Source: Pararhizobium polonicum (lineage in GTDB: Bacteria; Pseudomonadota; Alphaproteobacteria; Rhizobiales; Rhizobiaceae). From it: a stretch of DNA of 64,000 bases. Made by a program: the position numbers and the translations under genes. Below are positions 56,201 to 63,156 of the stretch, one piece after another. Within the stretch, counting starts at the first letter, position 1. Each line of letters begins with the position of its first letter. The stretch is from assembly GCF_001687365.1 (NCBI RefSeq), contig NZ_LGLV01000013.1, positions 124,001 through 188,000 of the forward strand, given 5' to 3'. The notes under the pieces were generated by a model that saw nothing but the letters and a program-made list of their open reading frames with translations, was not told where the DNA came from and searched no databases.

Positions 56201-58797
56201 GCCCGCGCGACGATATCGTTGCGACGCGGCATGACACCGGAGATCAGAGACATGGTCGGTGCGACGAACAGGCTGAAAATCAGCACGAACTGCCAGATCA
56301 GCGCCTGCGTCGGCTCCATATAGTACCAGCCCATCACCGAGGCGATCAGCCAGGCAACCGGGATCAGCGAGCGGCGCAGGTTGTCGTACATCTTCCAGCG
56401 GCCGAGCATGCTGACGCCGTTGGAGAGGTTGAACATGTAGGGCAAAAGCTGCCAGTCGCCACGCGCCCAGCGATGCTGGCGCGACATCTCGACCTCGTAG
56501 CGGATCGGGAAATCCTCGACCAGTTCGACGTCGCTCACAAGCGCGCAGTGCGCCAGCGAGCCTTCGAGCAGGTCATGGCTGAGAATCGAATTCTCTTCGA
56601 TCTTGCCTTTCAGCGCCGCCTCGAAGGCGTCGACGTGATAGAGCCCCTTGCCGGTGAACGTGCCTTCGCCGGCGATGTCCTGATAGACGTCGGACACGGT
56701 GAAGACGTAGGGGTCGATACCGCGGTTGATCGAGAAGATGCGCTGGAACATCGAGGCGTCGCTGCCGGTCGTCAGAGACGGGGTGACGCGCGGCTGAAGA
56801 ATGCCGTAGCCGGCCGTGACCTTCTGGGTGATGGGATCGACCACCGGGCGGTTGATCGGGTGGTACAGCTTGCCGACCAGCTTCGTCACCGCATCGCGCA
56901 TCAGGCGCGTGTCGGAATCGAGCGTCATGACGTACTGCACGTTTTCCGGAACCATGTTGGCACCGGCAAGGAAGCTCGTATCGCTGTCGCCGCGCAGAAG
57001 CAGGTTCAGTTCGTGCAGCTTGCCGCGCTTGCGCTCCCAGCCCATCCAGACGCCCTCGGCCTCGTTGTAGAGGCGGCGGCGATGCAGCAGATAGAAGCGG
57101 ATGCGCCCGTCATGGGCGTAACGCGCACTCAGCGTTTCGATCTCGTTCTTGGCGTAGTCGAGCACGTCGAGATCGGCGGCCGTTTCCTCGGTCTTGCTGT
57201 CGGTCCAGTCGCTCACAAGCGCGAAATAGATCTCGCCCTTCGGATTGGCGAGGTAGTGGACCTCGAGATTGCGCACGAGTTCGTCGACATGATCGCGCTT
57301 GGCGATCAGACAGGGGACGACGACGAGGGTTCGCGCATCCTCCGGAATCCCCTCGAGGAATTCGTATCCGACCAGCCGTGACGGCGTCACGAACAGCGTG
57401 ACCAGCGTATTGAAGAGACCGGCGGCGCCTTCGGAGGCGGGAAGCGCAAACAGCAGCAGCATGATCAGCTTGGCACCGGTTGGGATCGCCATCGGGCTGA
57501 CGAAAAAATAGACCGTGATCATCGCAAGAATGGTCAGCAGGATGTTCGGCCCGGCGATGGCAAACCAGTCCAGTTTCCGGCCGATCCGGATAATGGTCTG
57601 GAGGATGGAAGGACGATAGCCGATCTTGGTTTCCAGCAAACGGCGCTGCTTGCCGACGAGAAACCCACCGACATTCGGCTCGTGCAGCACGCCGGTGGTC
57701 TCGGCGTCGGCGCGTGCCTGCTCCTTGACCATGTTCAGGGCGATTTGCGTCACCTCGAGTTCGCTATGGCCCGAACGGCGCGCCAGCCGCTCGATCGTGT
57801 TGCGGTATTTGTTGCGCGATCCGAAATCGAGCGCCGAATAGTCGGAGCCGTCACGCAGGGCATCATCCAGCTTGCTGACGCTTTCGAACCAGACGGCCCA
57901 GTCGTTGTCGTCGATCTCGCGCAGGCTGCGGATGATGTTGCTCATCGTCGCATTGCCGGAAGACAGGCGGTTCTGCTCGGCGACCAGCGCCTCCTCGACG
58001 TCGCTGCCGCGTTTCTCCAGCTGTTCTTCCAGCCAGGTGATGACATATCCGGATGTTTGCGACCCGTCCCTCAGCCGGTAGAGAAGCTGCGCGACGAAGG
58101 TGTTGTCGGCGCAGAGCGCTTCGGCTTCCGCCAGGATAGGCTTGAATTTTTCAGGTTCGCCAAGCCGAACGATCTGATCGGCGACGTCGTTTGCCTTGTT
58201 GCGCATGTTGCGCGAGCGATCGACGCGGATCGCGATGCGCCGCAGGTTTTCGATCAGAACGAAACGGAGAATGGACGGCAGCGCCCACAATTCGCCGATC
58301 TTGAACGTCTCGTGGTTCTGGAAGCCGGCGACCATGGCGGTCAGGCTTTCGCGCGACACCGTGCTGTGCGTGTGGGCGACATAAAGCCAGGCAAGCGCCA
58401 TGGTGCGCGGGATGGTCGTTCCGGCGACAGACAGGGTCGGCAGCTGGCGATAGAACTTGCGTGGAAAATCGCGGCGAACCTCCTGGATGGATTCCTCGAC
58501 CAGATAGTGGTTGTCGAGCAGCCATTCGGCGGCAGGCGTGATCGAGGCCCCGGCCTCGACGTCGGTCGCCGTGACCTTGTAGACCCGGAAAATCTCGGTT
58601 TCGTTTTCACGATGGCGCGGACGGAACTCGAACGGAAAGAAGCCCGGCAGAGCCGTAACGCCATCGCGGGCGAGCGCTGCACCGCATTCATGAAGCTCAT
58701 CGATGGTGAAATAGGTCGAGCGGATCGAATCATTGTAGTCGATCGGCTTGATCTCGGTTTCGCGCGGCGGCGTGGATGGCGTGTTATGAAGGGGCAT
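50296..58797 (-). CDS. ndvB: Cyclic beta-1,2-glucan synthase
   Basis: NdvB/ChvB is the giant inner-membrane enzyme that starts, elongates, sizes and cyclises beta-1,2-glucan from UDP-glucose. The 2,833-residue length matches the family (about 2,830). The N-terminal ~420 residues are the initiation region. Two membrane segments about 420-480 precede the GT84 transferase domain (about 490-790) with VVVPCLIAKRDHVDEL, the DxD-type TLDSDTRLM (about 626) and SRQHRWARGDWQ (QxxRW, about 773). More helices lie at 810-990. The C-terminal half holds the GH94-like phosphorylase domain that controls ring size, with GGDWNDGMNRVG (about 2529). ATG 58797 (MPLHNTPSTPP) is the family start. Confidence 0.97.
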   Translation of the reverse strand: MPLHNTPSTPPRETEIKPIDYNDSIRSTYFTIDELHECGAALARDGVTALPGFFPFEFRPRHRENETEIFRVYKVTATDVEAGASITPAAEWLLDNHYLVEESIQEVRRDFPRKFYRQLPTLSVAGTTIPRTMALAWLYVAHTHSTVSRESLTAMVAGFQNHETFKIGELWALPSILRFVLIENLRRIAIRVDRSRNMRNKANDVADQIVRLGEPEKFKPILAEAEALCADNTFVAQLLYRLRDGSQTSGYVITWLEEQLEKRGSDVEEALVAEQNRLSSGNATMSNIIRSLREIDDNDWAVWFESVSKLDDALRDGSDYSALDFGSRNKYRNTIERLARRSGHSELEVTQIALNMVKEQARADAETTGVLHEPNVGGFLVGKQRRLLETKIGYRPSILQTIIRIGRKLDWFAIAGPNILLTILAMITVYFFVSPMAIPTGAKLIMLLLFALPASEGAAGLFNTLVTLFVTPSRLVGYEFLEGIPEDARTLVVVPCLIAKRDHVDELVRNLEVHYLANPKGEIYFALVSDWTDSKTEETAADLDVLDYAKNEIETLSARYAHDGRIRFYLLHRRRLYNEAEGVWMGWERKRGKLHELNLLLRGDSDTSFLAGANMVPENVQYVMTLDSDTRLMRDAVTKLVGKLYHPINRPVVDPITQKVTAGYGILQPRVTPSLTTGSDASMFQRIFSINRGIDPYVFTVSDVYQDIAGEGTFTGKGLYHVDAFEAALKGKIEENSILSHDLLEGSLAHCALVSDVELVEDFPIRYEVEMSRQHRWARGDWQLLPYMFNLSNGVSMLGRWKMYDNLRRSLIPVAWLIASVMGWYYMEPTQALIWQFVLIFSLFVAPTMSLISGVMPRRNDIVARAHLHAVLSEIQAANAQVVLRIVFIAHAAAMMADAIVRSVYRTFVSGKLMLEWRTAAQVQSSAGGTVWDYYRSMWIVPVLSVVSLALAAISDTGMPFIGIPFAVLWALSPAIAWFVSQSAETEDQLVVPEDVVEELRKIARRTWLYFEQFVTAEQHFLPPDNFQEIPHPILAERTSPTNIGVYLLSVMSARDFGWIGFEETIRRLEETVATVDRMPKFRGHLFNWYKTDTLETMEPKYVSAVDSGNLAGHLIAVSSMCRDWAEAPSAHVQGNLDGIGDVASILSEVLADLPDDRKTVRPLRRLMEERITGFQNALAAVKREHEFASIRVINLAVLARDIHKLTVNLDHEVKSAQSGEVTKWATMLVNTCEAHIADGVFDLGAIEALRQRLIVIRDRARDIAFTMDFSFLFRPERRLLSIGYRVNTNELDEACYDLLASEARLTSLFAIAKGDLPTEHWYKLGRPIVPIGARGALVSWSGSMFEYLMPPLVMQERQGGILNQTNNLIVQEQMNHGRRLGTPWGISEAAFNARDHELTYQYTNFGVPTLGLKRGLGQNAVIAPYASILASMYFPKAALANLGRLRAVGALGVYGFHDSVDYTPTRVPEGKTCAVVRNYYAHHHGMSIAAVANVVFNGRLREWFHADPVIEAAELLLQEKAPRDIPIINTKKEPESLGKGQEDLLRPEVRVITHPLTKDRETVFLSNGHYSVMLTATGSGYSRWNGQTVARWKADPTEDRAGTFIFLRDTTTGDWWSATAEPRRAEGEKATARFGDDKAEFIKTVGDLTSEVECIVATEHDAEGRRVILLNTGTEDRFIEVTSYAEPVLTTDDTDSAHPLFAKMFLRTEIDAKGDVIRVTRNKRSPGEPDMQVAHLIVDNAASTRHTEAETDRRRFIGTGRTLAEAQAFDTDARLSGTDGYTLDPIVSLRRVVRVPAGKKVSVIFWTIAAPDREAIDKAVDRYRHPDSFNHELIHAWTRSQVQMRHVGVTSQEAASFQMLGRYLVYPDMQLRADTATVQAGLAPQSALWPLSISGDFPIFAVRINDDIDLGIAREALKAQEYLRSRGVTADLVIVNERAASYAQDMQHTLDAMAENLRLRGLSDGPRQHIFAVRRDIMEPETWAALLSASRAVFHARNGKISDQISRAENLLSKPSRKKDAPALPLLAVVSEESSAASAAISGDGLDFWNGYGGFSADGREYVTRLRGGEATPQPWINVISNDSFGFHVAAEGAAFTWGRNSRDYQLTPWTNDPVINRPGEAIFIRDMESGAVLSPYAALSRRTSVLFETRHGLGYSVFTSVQDELEIEVSQTVHRTLPVKYLRLRLNNTSGETRSLKIYGYAEWVLGNNRAKTAPFILSHHDEASGAVLATNPYSIDYSGRTAFLAASETPAGFTSSRREFIGRAGSIYAPQAVLAGKPLSGAVEADGDPCAAIVVDVALKAGESRELTFYIGDSDNAGQALEHLEEARKTPFEAVLEASNSYWQDFTGILQVETPDKAFNNMVNAWLPYQSLGCRILARSAFYQASGAFGFRDQLQDTLAFIVHRPDLARAQILNAAARQFVEGDVLHWWLPGNGSGVRTLISDDVVWLGHAVQHYCSVTGTKDILDEQIAFIEGAALEPGQHDSFFQPAVSERRASLYEHCALALDLAIARKGENGLPLILGGDWNDGMNRVGIEGRGTSVWLGWFLAATLRSFLVIARERGDTRRVSAWEAHLESLKQALETAGWDGTHYRRGYYDDGTPLGSAESSECRIDSIAQSWSVLSGEGDAARSAQAMDAVLAELADSDHQIIRLFTPPLSGAAQDPGYIEAYPPGVRENGGQYTHAATWVVLALAAQNRKEDAWRAFEMLNPVNHSKDRDSADHYRVEPYVVAADIYGDGDLTGRGGWTWYTGSAAWLYRAAVEGILGIRRQGDKLIIRPVLPEGWDGFSATLTIDGKTHAIAVTKNAKSGEPIVSINATVTKNAHEGVLL

Positions 58798-59263
58798 GGG
58801 TACGGGTTCTGGATCCAAGCGGTGTTGAAGGGTCCGGCTGGCATGGTCGTGCCGGATGGGCTGCTGCCCTGATGTTGGCTCTGCGCCGCCACGATCTCCT
58901 CGTGTCCGTCTGCGCTCTGCCAAAAGCCGCAAGGTTTCGCGCGGGCGGGAAACCGAAAGGCTTTGGCACTGCCCGGACGGGCTTTGGAAAGTGTGAAGAC
59001 GGCAGTCGCTTCGCTATCAAGGCTGCGTGGTGCAAGAAATAGGCATTTTTTAGCCGTAGTGCCAATATGTTGCAAGAAGCGGGCCCTGCCTTCGAAGCGA
59101 ATTCGGACACCCTACGCAAAAGAAAGCCCAGGATTACCGTCTTCCTTCGCAGCGAAGCCCGGGAAATCGTTCAAAACTGTTTCTTTGAGGCTGTTCATCC
59201 GGACCGGAACGCACGGAAATCGGAAAGGTTCCGGGCTTTATGCTGCGTCGCGGCGGAACTCTT
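58798..59263. other. Region upstream of ndvB, no gene seen
   Basis: About 466 bases between the ndvB start and the end of the LysR gene. Short frames exist on both strands but none has a ribosome site or recognisable product. The ndvB promoter must lie here. CCGGAAC and GTTCCGG (about 59199-59241) form a loose hairpin that could end the LysR message. Confidence 0.5.
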
Positions 59264-60175
59264 CTATCCTCCGCTCTGCCATCGACCGACCTGTTTGACG
59301 ATCCAGGTCCGGAAAGCCTGGCTGACCGGGTTTTCGAGCTTTCCTTCCGGCACCACGAGATAATAGTTGTTTTCCGTCTGCATCGGCCGGTCGAAGGCGA
59401 CGCGCAGCCTGTCGGTGGAAAGCTCCTGTTCGATCAGATATAGCGGTACCAGCGCAAAGCCGAGACCGGCACCTGCCGCCTCGATGACCATGGAAAACTG
59501 GTCGAAGCGGTTGCCGCGATAGGCCGACTTCATCTCGCCACCATTGCTCTCGAACCACTGCGCCCACATTTTCGGGCGGGTGGCGAGATGCAGCAGCGGC
59601 TTGTCCTCCAGCTCTCCGGGCTCTTTCATCGGATTGAGCGCCAGAAGGGCCGGGCTTGCCACCGGCACGATGATCTCGCTGCAGAGATAGCTGCAGGTCG
59701 CATGCGCCCAGACCGGCTGGCCGTAGTGGATGGCAAGGTCGAAATTCTGCTCCTCGAAATCGAAGGGCTGCGAGCGGGAGGCGATGTCGATCACCGTGCC
59801 GGGATGTTCCTTGAGGAAATCCGGCAGCCGCGGCGTCAGCCAGCGGCTGCCGAAGGTCGGCAGCGACGCGATGGAGAGTGTCGATTCCGAACGTGCCGAC
59901 GCCATGGCGCGGACCATCAGCTCTTCGGATTGGGTCAGCAGCCGGCGCACCTCGGGCAGGAATTTCTGGCCGGCATCGGAGAGGATGACCCGCTGGCGGA
60001 TACGCTCGAACAGGAGCACGCCGATCTGGCTTTCGAGATCCTTGATCTGGCGGCTGACGGCGCTTTGGGTCAGGTTCAGCTCGGCCGCCGCCTGCGTGAA
60101 GCTGCCATGACGCGCAGCGCACTCGAACGCCTGTAGCGTGGTGACGTCAGGGACCAGTCTTCTGCTCAACTTCAT
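59264..60175 (-). CDS. LysR-family transcriptional regulator (GcvA-like)
   Basis: A 303-residue LysR regulator. The helix-turn-helix is LQAFECAARHGSFTQAAAELNLTQSAVSRQIKDLES (about 14-49). The effector domain begins about residue 95 (STLSIASLPTFGSRWLTPRL), the GcvA-like pattern. It is divergent from the 2-oxoadipate gene with 115 bases between the starts, the standard place for a LysR activator of the neighbouring operon; the inducer may be a lysine-pathway intermediate. That link is an inference from position. Confidence 0.88.
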   Translation of the reverse strand: MKLSRRLVPDVTTLQAFECAARHGSFTQAAAELNLTQSAVSRQIKDLESQIGVLLFERIRQRVILSDAGQKFLPEVRRLLTQSEELMVRAMASARSESTLSIASLPTFGSRWLTPRLPDFLKEHPGTVIDIASRSQPFDFEEQNFDLAIHYGQPVWAHATCSYLCSEIIVPVASPALLALNPMKEPGELEDKPLLHLATRPKMWAQWFESNGGEMKSAYRGNRFDQFSMVIEAAGAGLGFALVPLYLIEQELSTDRLRVAFDRPMQTENNYYLVVPEGKLENPVSQAFRTWIVKQVGRWQSGG

Positions 60176-60290
60176 TCCAGCCTCGCATGATCATAGTCAT
60201 AACTGTCGCAATCAATGCCCATTCGACCCATATATGATACGAAATGAGAATGATCGACCTTATCTGTTCCATACTGCGAGGCGGGCTGCC

Positions 60291-61691
60291 GTGAAAGAGA
60301 ATAGTTTCGTATCCACCGACGATATCCGGATCGCCTTTTCCGCCGCGATGTCGGCGATGTATCGCACGGAAGTACCGGCCTATGGCACGCTGATGGAGCT
60401 GGTGGGGCAGGTGAACGCCGAAACGTTCGCCGCCGATCCGGCTCTGCGGGCCCGCCTTGAGGATACCGATACGCTGGAACGCCTCTCCGAGGAGCGCCAC
60501 GGCGCAATCCGGCTCGGCACGCCGGCGGAACTGTCGATGATGCGCCGCGTCTTCGCCGTCATGGGCATGCTCCCGGTCGGCTATTACGATCTCTCGACCG
60601 CCGGCGTCCCGGTTCATTCGACGGCCTTCCGTCCGGTCGGCGATGCAGCCCTGAAGAAAAACCCTTTTCGCGTTTTTACCTCGCTGCTGCGGCTCGACCT
60701 GATCGCTGACGAATCCCTCCGCGACGAGGCCGCGCAGATCCTCTCCAGGCGCCGGATCTTCACCGGTGGCGCCATCGCGCTGACGGAAAAGGCGGAAAAG
60801 CAGGGCGGTCTCGACGGGGCGGACGCCGAGCGCTTCGTTGCCGAGGTGCTGGAAACCTTCCGCTGGCATGACAAGGCCAATGTCGGCCCGGACATGTACC
60901 GCCGCCTGCACGACGCCCACCGGCTGATCGCCGATGTCGTCTCCTTCAAGGGCCCGCATATCAACCACCTGACGCCGCGCACGCTCGATATCGACGCCGT
61001 CCAGGCGCGCATGCCCGATTACGGCATCTCCCCGAAAGCAACCATCGAAGGCCCACCGACCCGCACATGCGCCATCCTCTTGCGCCAGACCTCGTTCAAG
61101 GCGCTGGAAGAACCGGTCTCGTTCCAGGCCGAAGACGGCAGCTGGCATGAGGGCTCGCACACCGCCCGCTTTGGCGAGATCGAGCAGCGCGGCATCGCCC
61201 TGACGCCGAAGGGCCGTGCCCTTTACGACGACTTGCTGAACGCATCCCGCAAGATCATTCGCCCGGCGGCCGATGGTTCGAATGCGGCCGAATATGAAAA
61301 GGCGCTTGCCGAAGCCTTCGTGCCCTTCCCCGATACCTGGGCCGGCATCCGCGCCGAAGGCCTCGGCTATTTCGCCTATTCGCTGACCGCCAAGGGACGC
61401 AGGACCAGGGCCGATGCGTCCTTGAGCCTCGACAGCCTGATCGCTGACGGCCTCGTCCAGTTCGATCCGATTGTCTACGAGGATTTCCTGCCCGTCAGCG
61501 CCGCCGGCATCTTCCAGTCCAATCTCGGCGACGATGCCGCCCAGGAATTCGTCGCAAGCCCCAACCAGCAGCGCTTCGAAGTCGATCTCGGTGCCAGGGT
61601 GCTGAACGAATTCGATCATTATGCCGGCATCGAGCAGGCATCGATCGCCGATGTCAGGCAGATGCTTTCGTCCGCGCAGGCTGCCGAGTAA
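60291..61691 (+). CDS. hglS: 2-oxoadipate dioxygenase/decarboxylase (HglS, DUF1338)
   Basis: HglS is a non-haem Fe(II) enzyme of the vicinal-oxygen-chelate fold that converts 2-oxoadipate and O2 to D-2-hydroxyglutarate and CO2 in lysine breakdown. With GTG 60291 as start (VKENSFVSTDDIRIAF) the protein has 466 residues, and the numbering falls on the residues reported for the Pseudomonas putida enzyme: His70 and Arg74 in SEERHGAIRLG, and His226 in GPHINHLTPRT. The third ligand is probably Glu296 in ARFGEIEQRG (two residues shifted). GAGGCGGG precedes the start. The next gene encodes the enzyme that would take up its product. Confidence 0.9.
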   Translation: MKENSFVSTDDIRIAFSAAMSAMYRTEVPAYGTLMELVGQVNAETFAADPALRARLEDTDTLERLSEERHGAIRLGTPAELSMMRRVFAVMGMLPVGYYDLSTAGVPVHSTAFRPVGDAALKKNPFRVFTSLLRLDLIADESLRDEAAQILSRRRIFTGGAIALTEKAEKQGGLDGADAERFVAEVLETFRWHDKANVGPDMYRRLHDAHRLIADVVSFKGPHINHLTPRTLDIDAVQARMPDYGISPKATIEGPPTRTCAILLRQTSFKALEEPVSFQAEDGSWHEGSHTARFGEIEQRGIALTPKGRALYDDLLNASRKIIRPAADGSNAAEYEKALAEAFVPFPDTWAGIRAEGLGYFAYSLTAKGRRTRADASLSLDSLIADGLVQFDPIVYEDFLPVSAAGIFQSNLGDDAAQEFVASPNQQRFEVDLGARVLNEFDHYAGIEQASIADVRQMLSSAQAAE

Positions 61692-61701
61692 AGCTGAGGC
61701 G

Positions 61702-63123
61702 ATGATCGACCAGAACCATATCGCAGCGCTGACCGGAATTCTCGGGGACAAGGGCATTGTCACCGCGGAGGCGGACATGGCCGCCTATCAGACAGGCGCG
61801 CGCTACGACGCGGGCCGCGCGGCGATCGTCCTGCGCCCGCAGACGACCGAAGAGGTTTCGGCAGCCGTTGTCTACTGTGTCAAGAACGGCATCGCTCTTA
61901 TCCCGCAGTCCGGCAATACCGGCCTGGTTTCCGGCTCGACGCCGGATACAACCGGCGCGCAGGCTGTGATCAGTCTTGACCGCATGACGCAGCGTTTCGA
62001 TCTCGATCGCGACAATCGCTCGCTGCACGCCGATGCCGGTTTCCGGCTGTCGGATGTCAACCGGAAACTTGAAAAGCACGGCCTGTTCTTTCCGATCGAC
62101 CTCGGCGCCGATCCGCGTCTCGGCGGCATGCTCGCCACCAATACCGGCGGATCGCGCTTCCTGAAATATGGCGACGTGCGCCGTAACACGCTGGGCATCA
62201 AGGTCGTGCTGGCTGACGAGGAAGGCACGATCCTCGATCTCACCTCGGGGCTGCGCAAGAACAATACCGGCATCGACTGGAAGCAAGTCTTTATCGGCAC
62301 CTCCGGTTCCTTCGGCATCATCACCGAATGCGTGCTCAATCTTGAGCCGCTTCCGAAACAGGTGGCGACCGCCTATCTGGTTCCGGCCAGCGGTGCCCAT
62401 GTGATGCCGCTGCTGCGGGCCATGGAAGACAGGCTCGGCGCCTATCTCTCGGCCTTCGAAGGCATCTCGAAAAACGCCGTTTCAGCCGCGCTCGATCATG
62501 TGCCGTCGCTGAAGAACCCGTTCCAGGGCGGCAATGTGCCGGATTATGTGATCCTCGCGGAAATCTCCCGCACCTGGGTGCCGCGCGAGGGCGAACAATC
62601 GCTCGATGCGGTGCTGGAATCGGTGCTCGCCGAAATCTGGGAAGGTGACGATGCGACGCTTGCCGATGCCTTCGTCGGCCCGGCCCATGAAATGTGGTCG
62701 CTGCGGCATGCACTGTCCGAAGGCGTCAAGCATTCCGGAAAGTTGATCGCCTTCGATCTTTCCTTCCGCAGAGGTGATATCATGGCCTTCTGCGACCGCA
62801 TGAAGGCCGATATGCCGCAAGCCTTTCCGGAAGTGACGATCTGCGATTTCGGCCATATCGGCGATGGCGGCGTGCATTTCAATCTGGTGGTGCCGAAGGA
62901 CAGCGCTTCGGCATCGGACAAGGCTTTCGAACAGCGGCTGCGCGACTGGGTGTTTGCCATCGCCGTTTCGGATTTCAACGGCAGCTTCAGCGCCGAACAT
63001 GCCATCGGCCGGAAAAACCAGGCCTATTACGACCTCTATACGCAACAGAAGATCAAGGACATGGCCAAGGGCCTCAAAGCCATCACCTCGCCGGGAGAGC
63101 TCGGTGCGGTGCGCTTCGGATAG
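61702..63123 (+). CDS. FAD-binding oxidoreductase, D-2-hydroxyglutarate dehydrogenase-like
   Basis: A 473-residue flavoprotein of the GlcD/D-2-hydroxyglutarate dehydrogenase type. The PCMH FAD domain shows IVLRPQTTEEVSAAV, PQSGNTGLVSGSTPD and GADPRLGGMLATNTGGSRFLKYGDVRRNTLGI. The C-terminal substrate domain has metal-site motifs CDFGHIGDGGVHFNLV and FNGSFSAEHAIGRKN. It begins 10 bases after hglS and would oxidise D-2-hydroxyglutarate to 2-oxoglutarate, completing the route. Related D-lactate or glycolate oxidases share the fold, so specificity is inferred from context. Confidence 0.9.
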   Translation: MIDQNHIAALTGILGDKGIVTAEADMAAYQTGARYDAGRAAIVLRPQTTEEVSAAVVYCVKNGIALIPQSGNTGLVSGSTPDTTGAQAVISLDRMTQRFDLDRDNRSLHADAGFRLSDVNRKLEKHGLFFPIDLGADPRLGGMLATNTGGSRFLKYGDVRRNTLGIKVVLADEEGTILDLTSGLRKNNTGIDWKQVFIGTSGSFGIITECVLNLEPLPKQVATAYLVPASGAHVMPLLRAMEDRLGAYLSAFEGISKNAVSAALDHVPSLKNPFQGGNVPDYVILAEISRTWVPREGEQSLDAVLESVLAEIWEGDDATLADAFVGPAHEMWSLRHALSEGVKHSGKLIAFDLSFRRGDIMAFCDRMKADMPQAFPEVTICDFGHIGDGGVHFNLVVPKDSASASDKAFEQRLRDWVFAIAVSDFNGSFSAEHAIGRKNQAYYDLYTQQKIKDMAKGLKAITSPGELGAVRFG

Positions 63124-63156
63124 TCCTTCGACCAGGAAAACGGGAGTTTGCTCATC

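Noticed and set aside
52810-57381. A 1,523-codon open frame on the plus strand
   Set aside because: It is the exact antisense of ndvB. In GC-rich DNA with strong third-position bias, stop codons are rare in the opposite frame. Its Asp/Gly/His/Arg-rich sequence has no family likeness.
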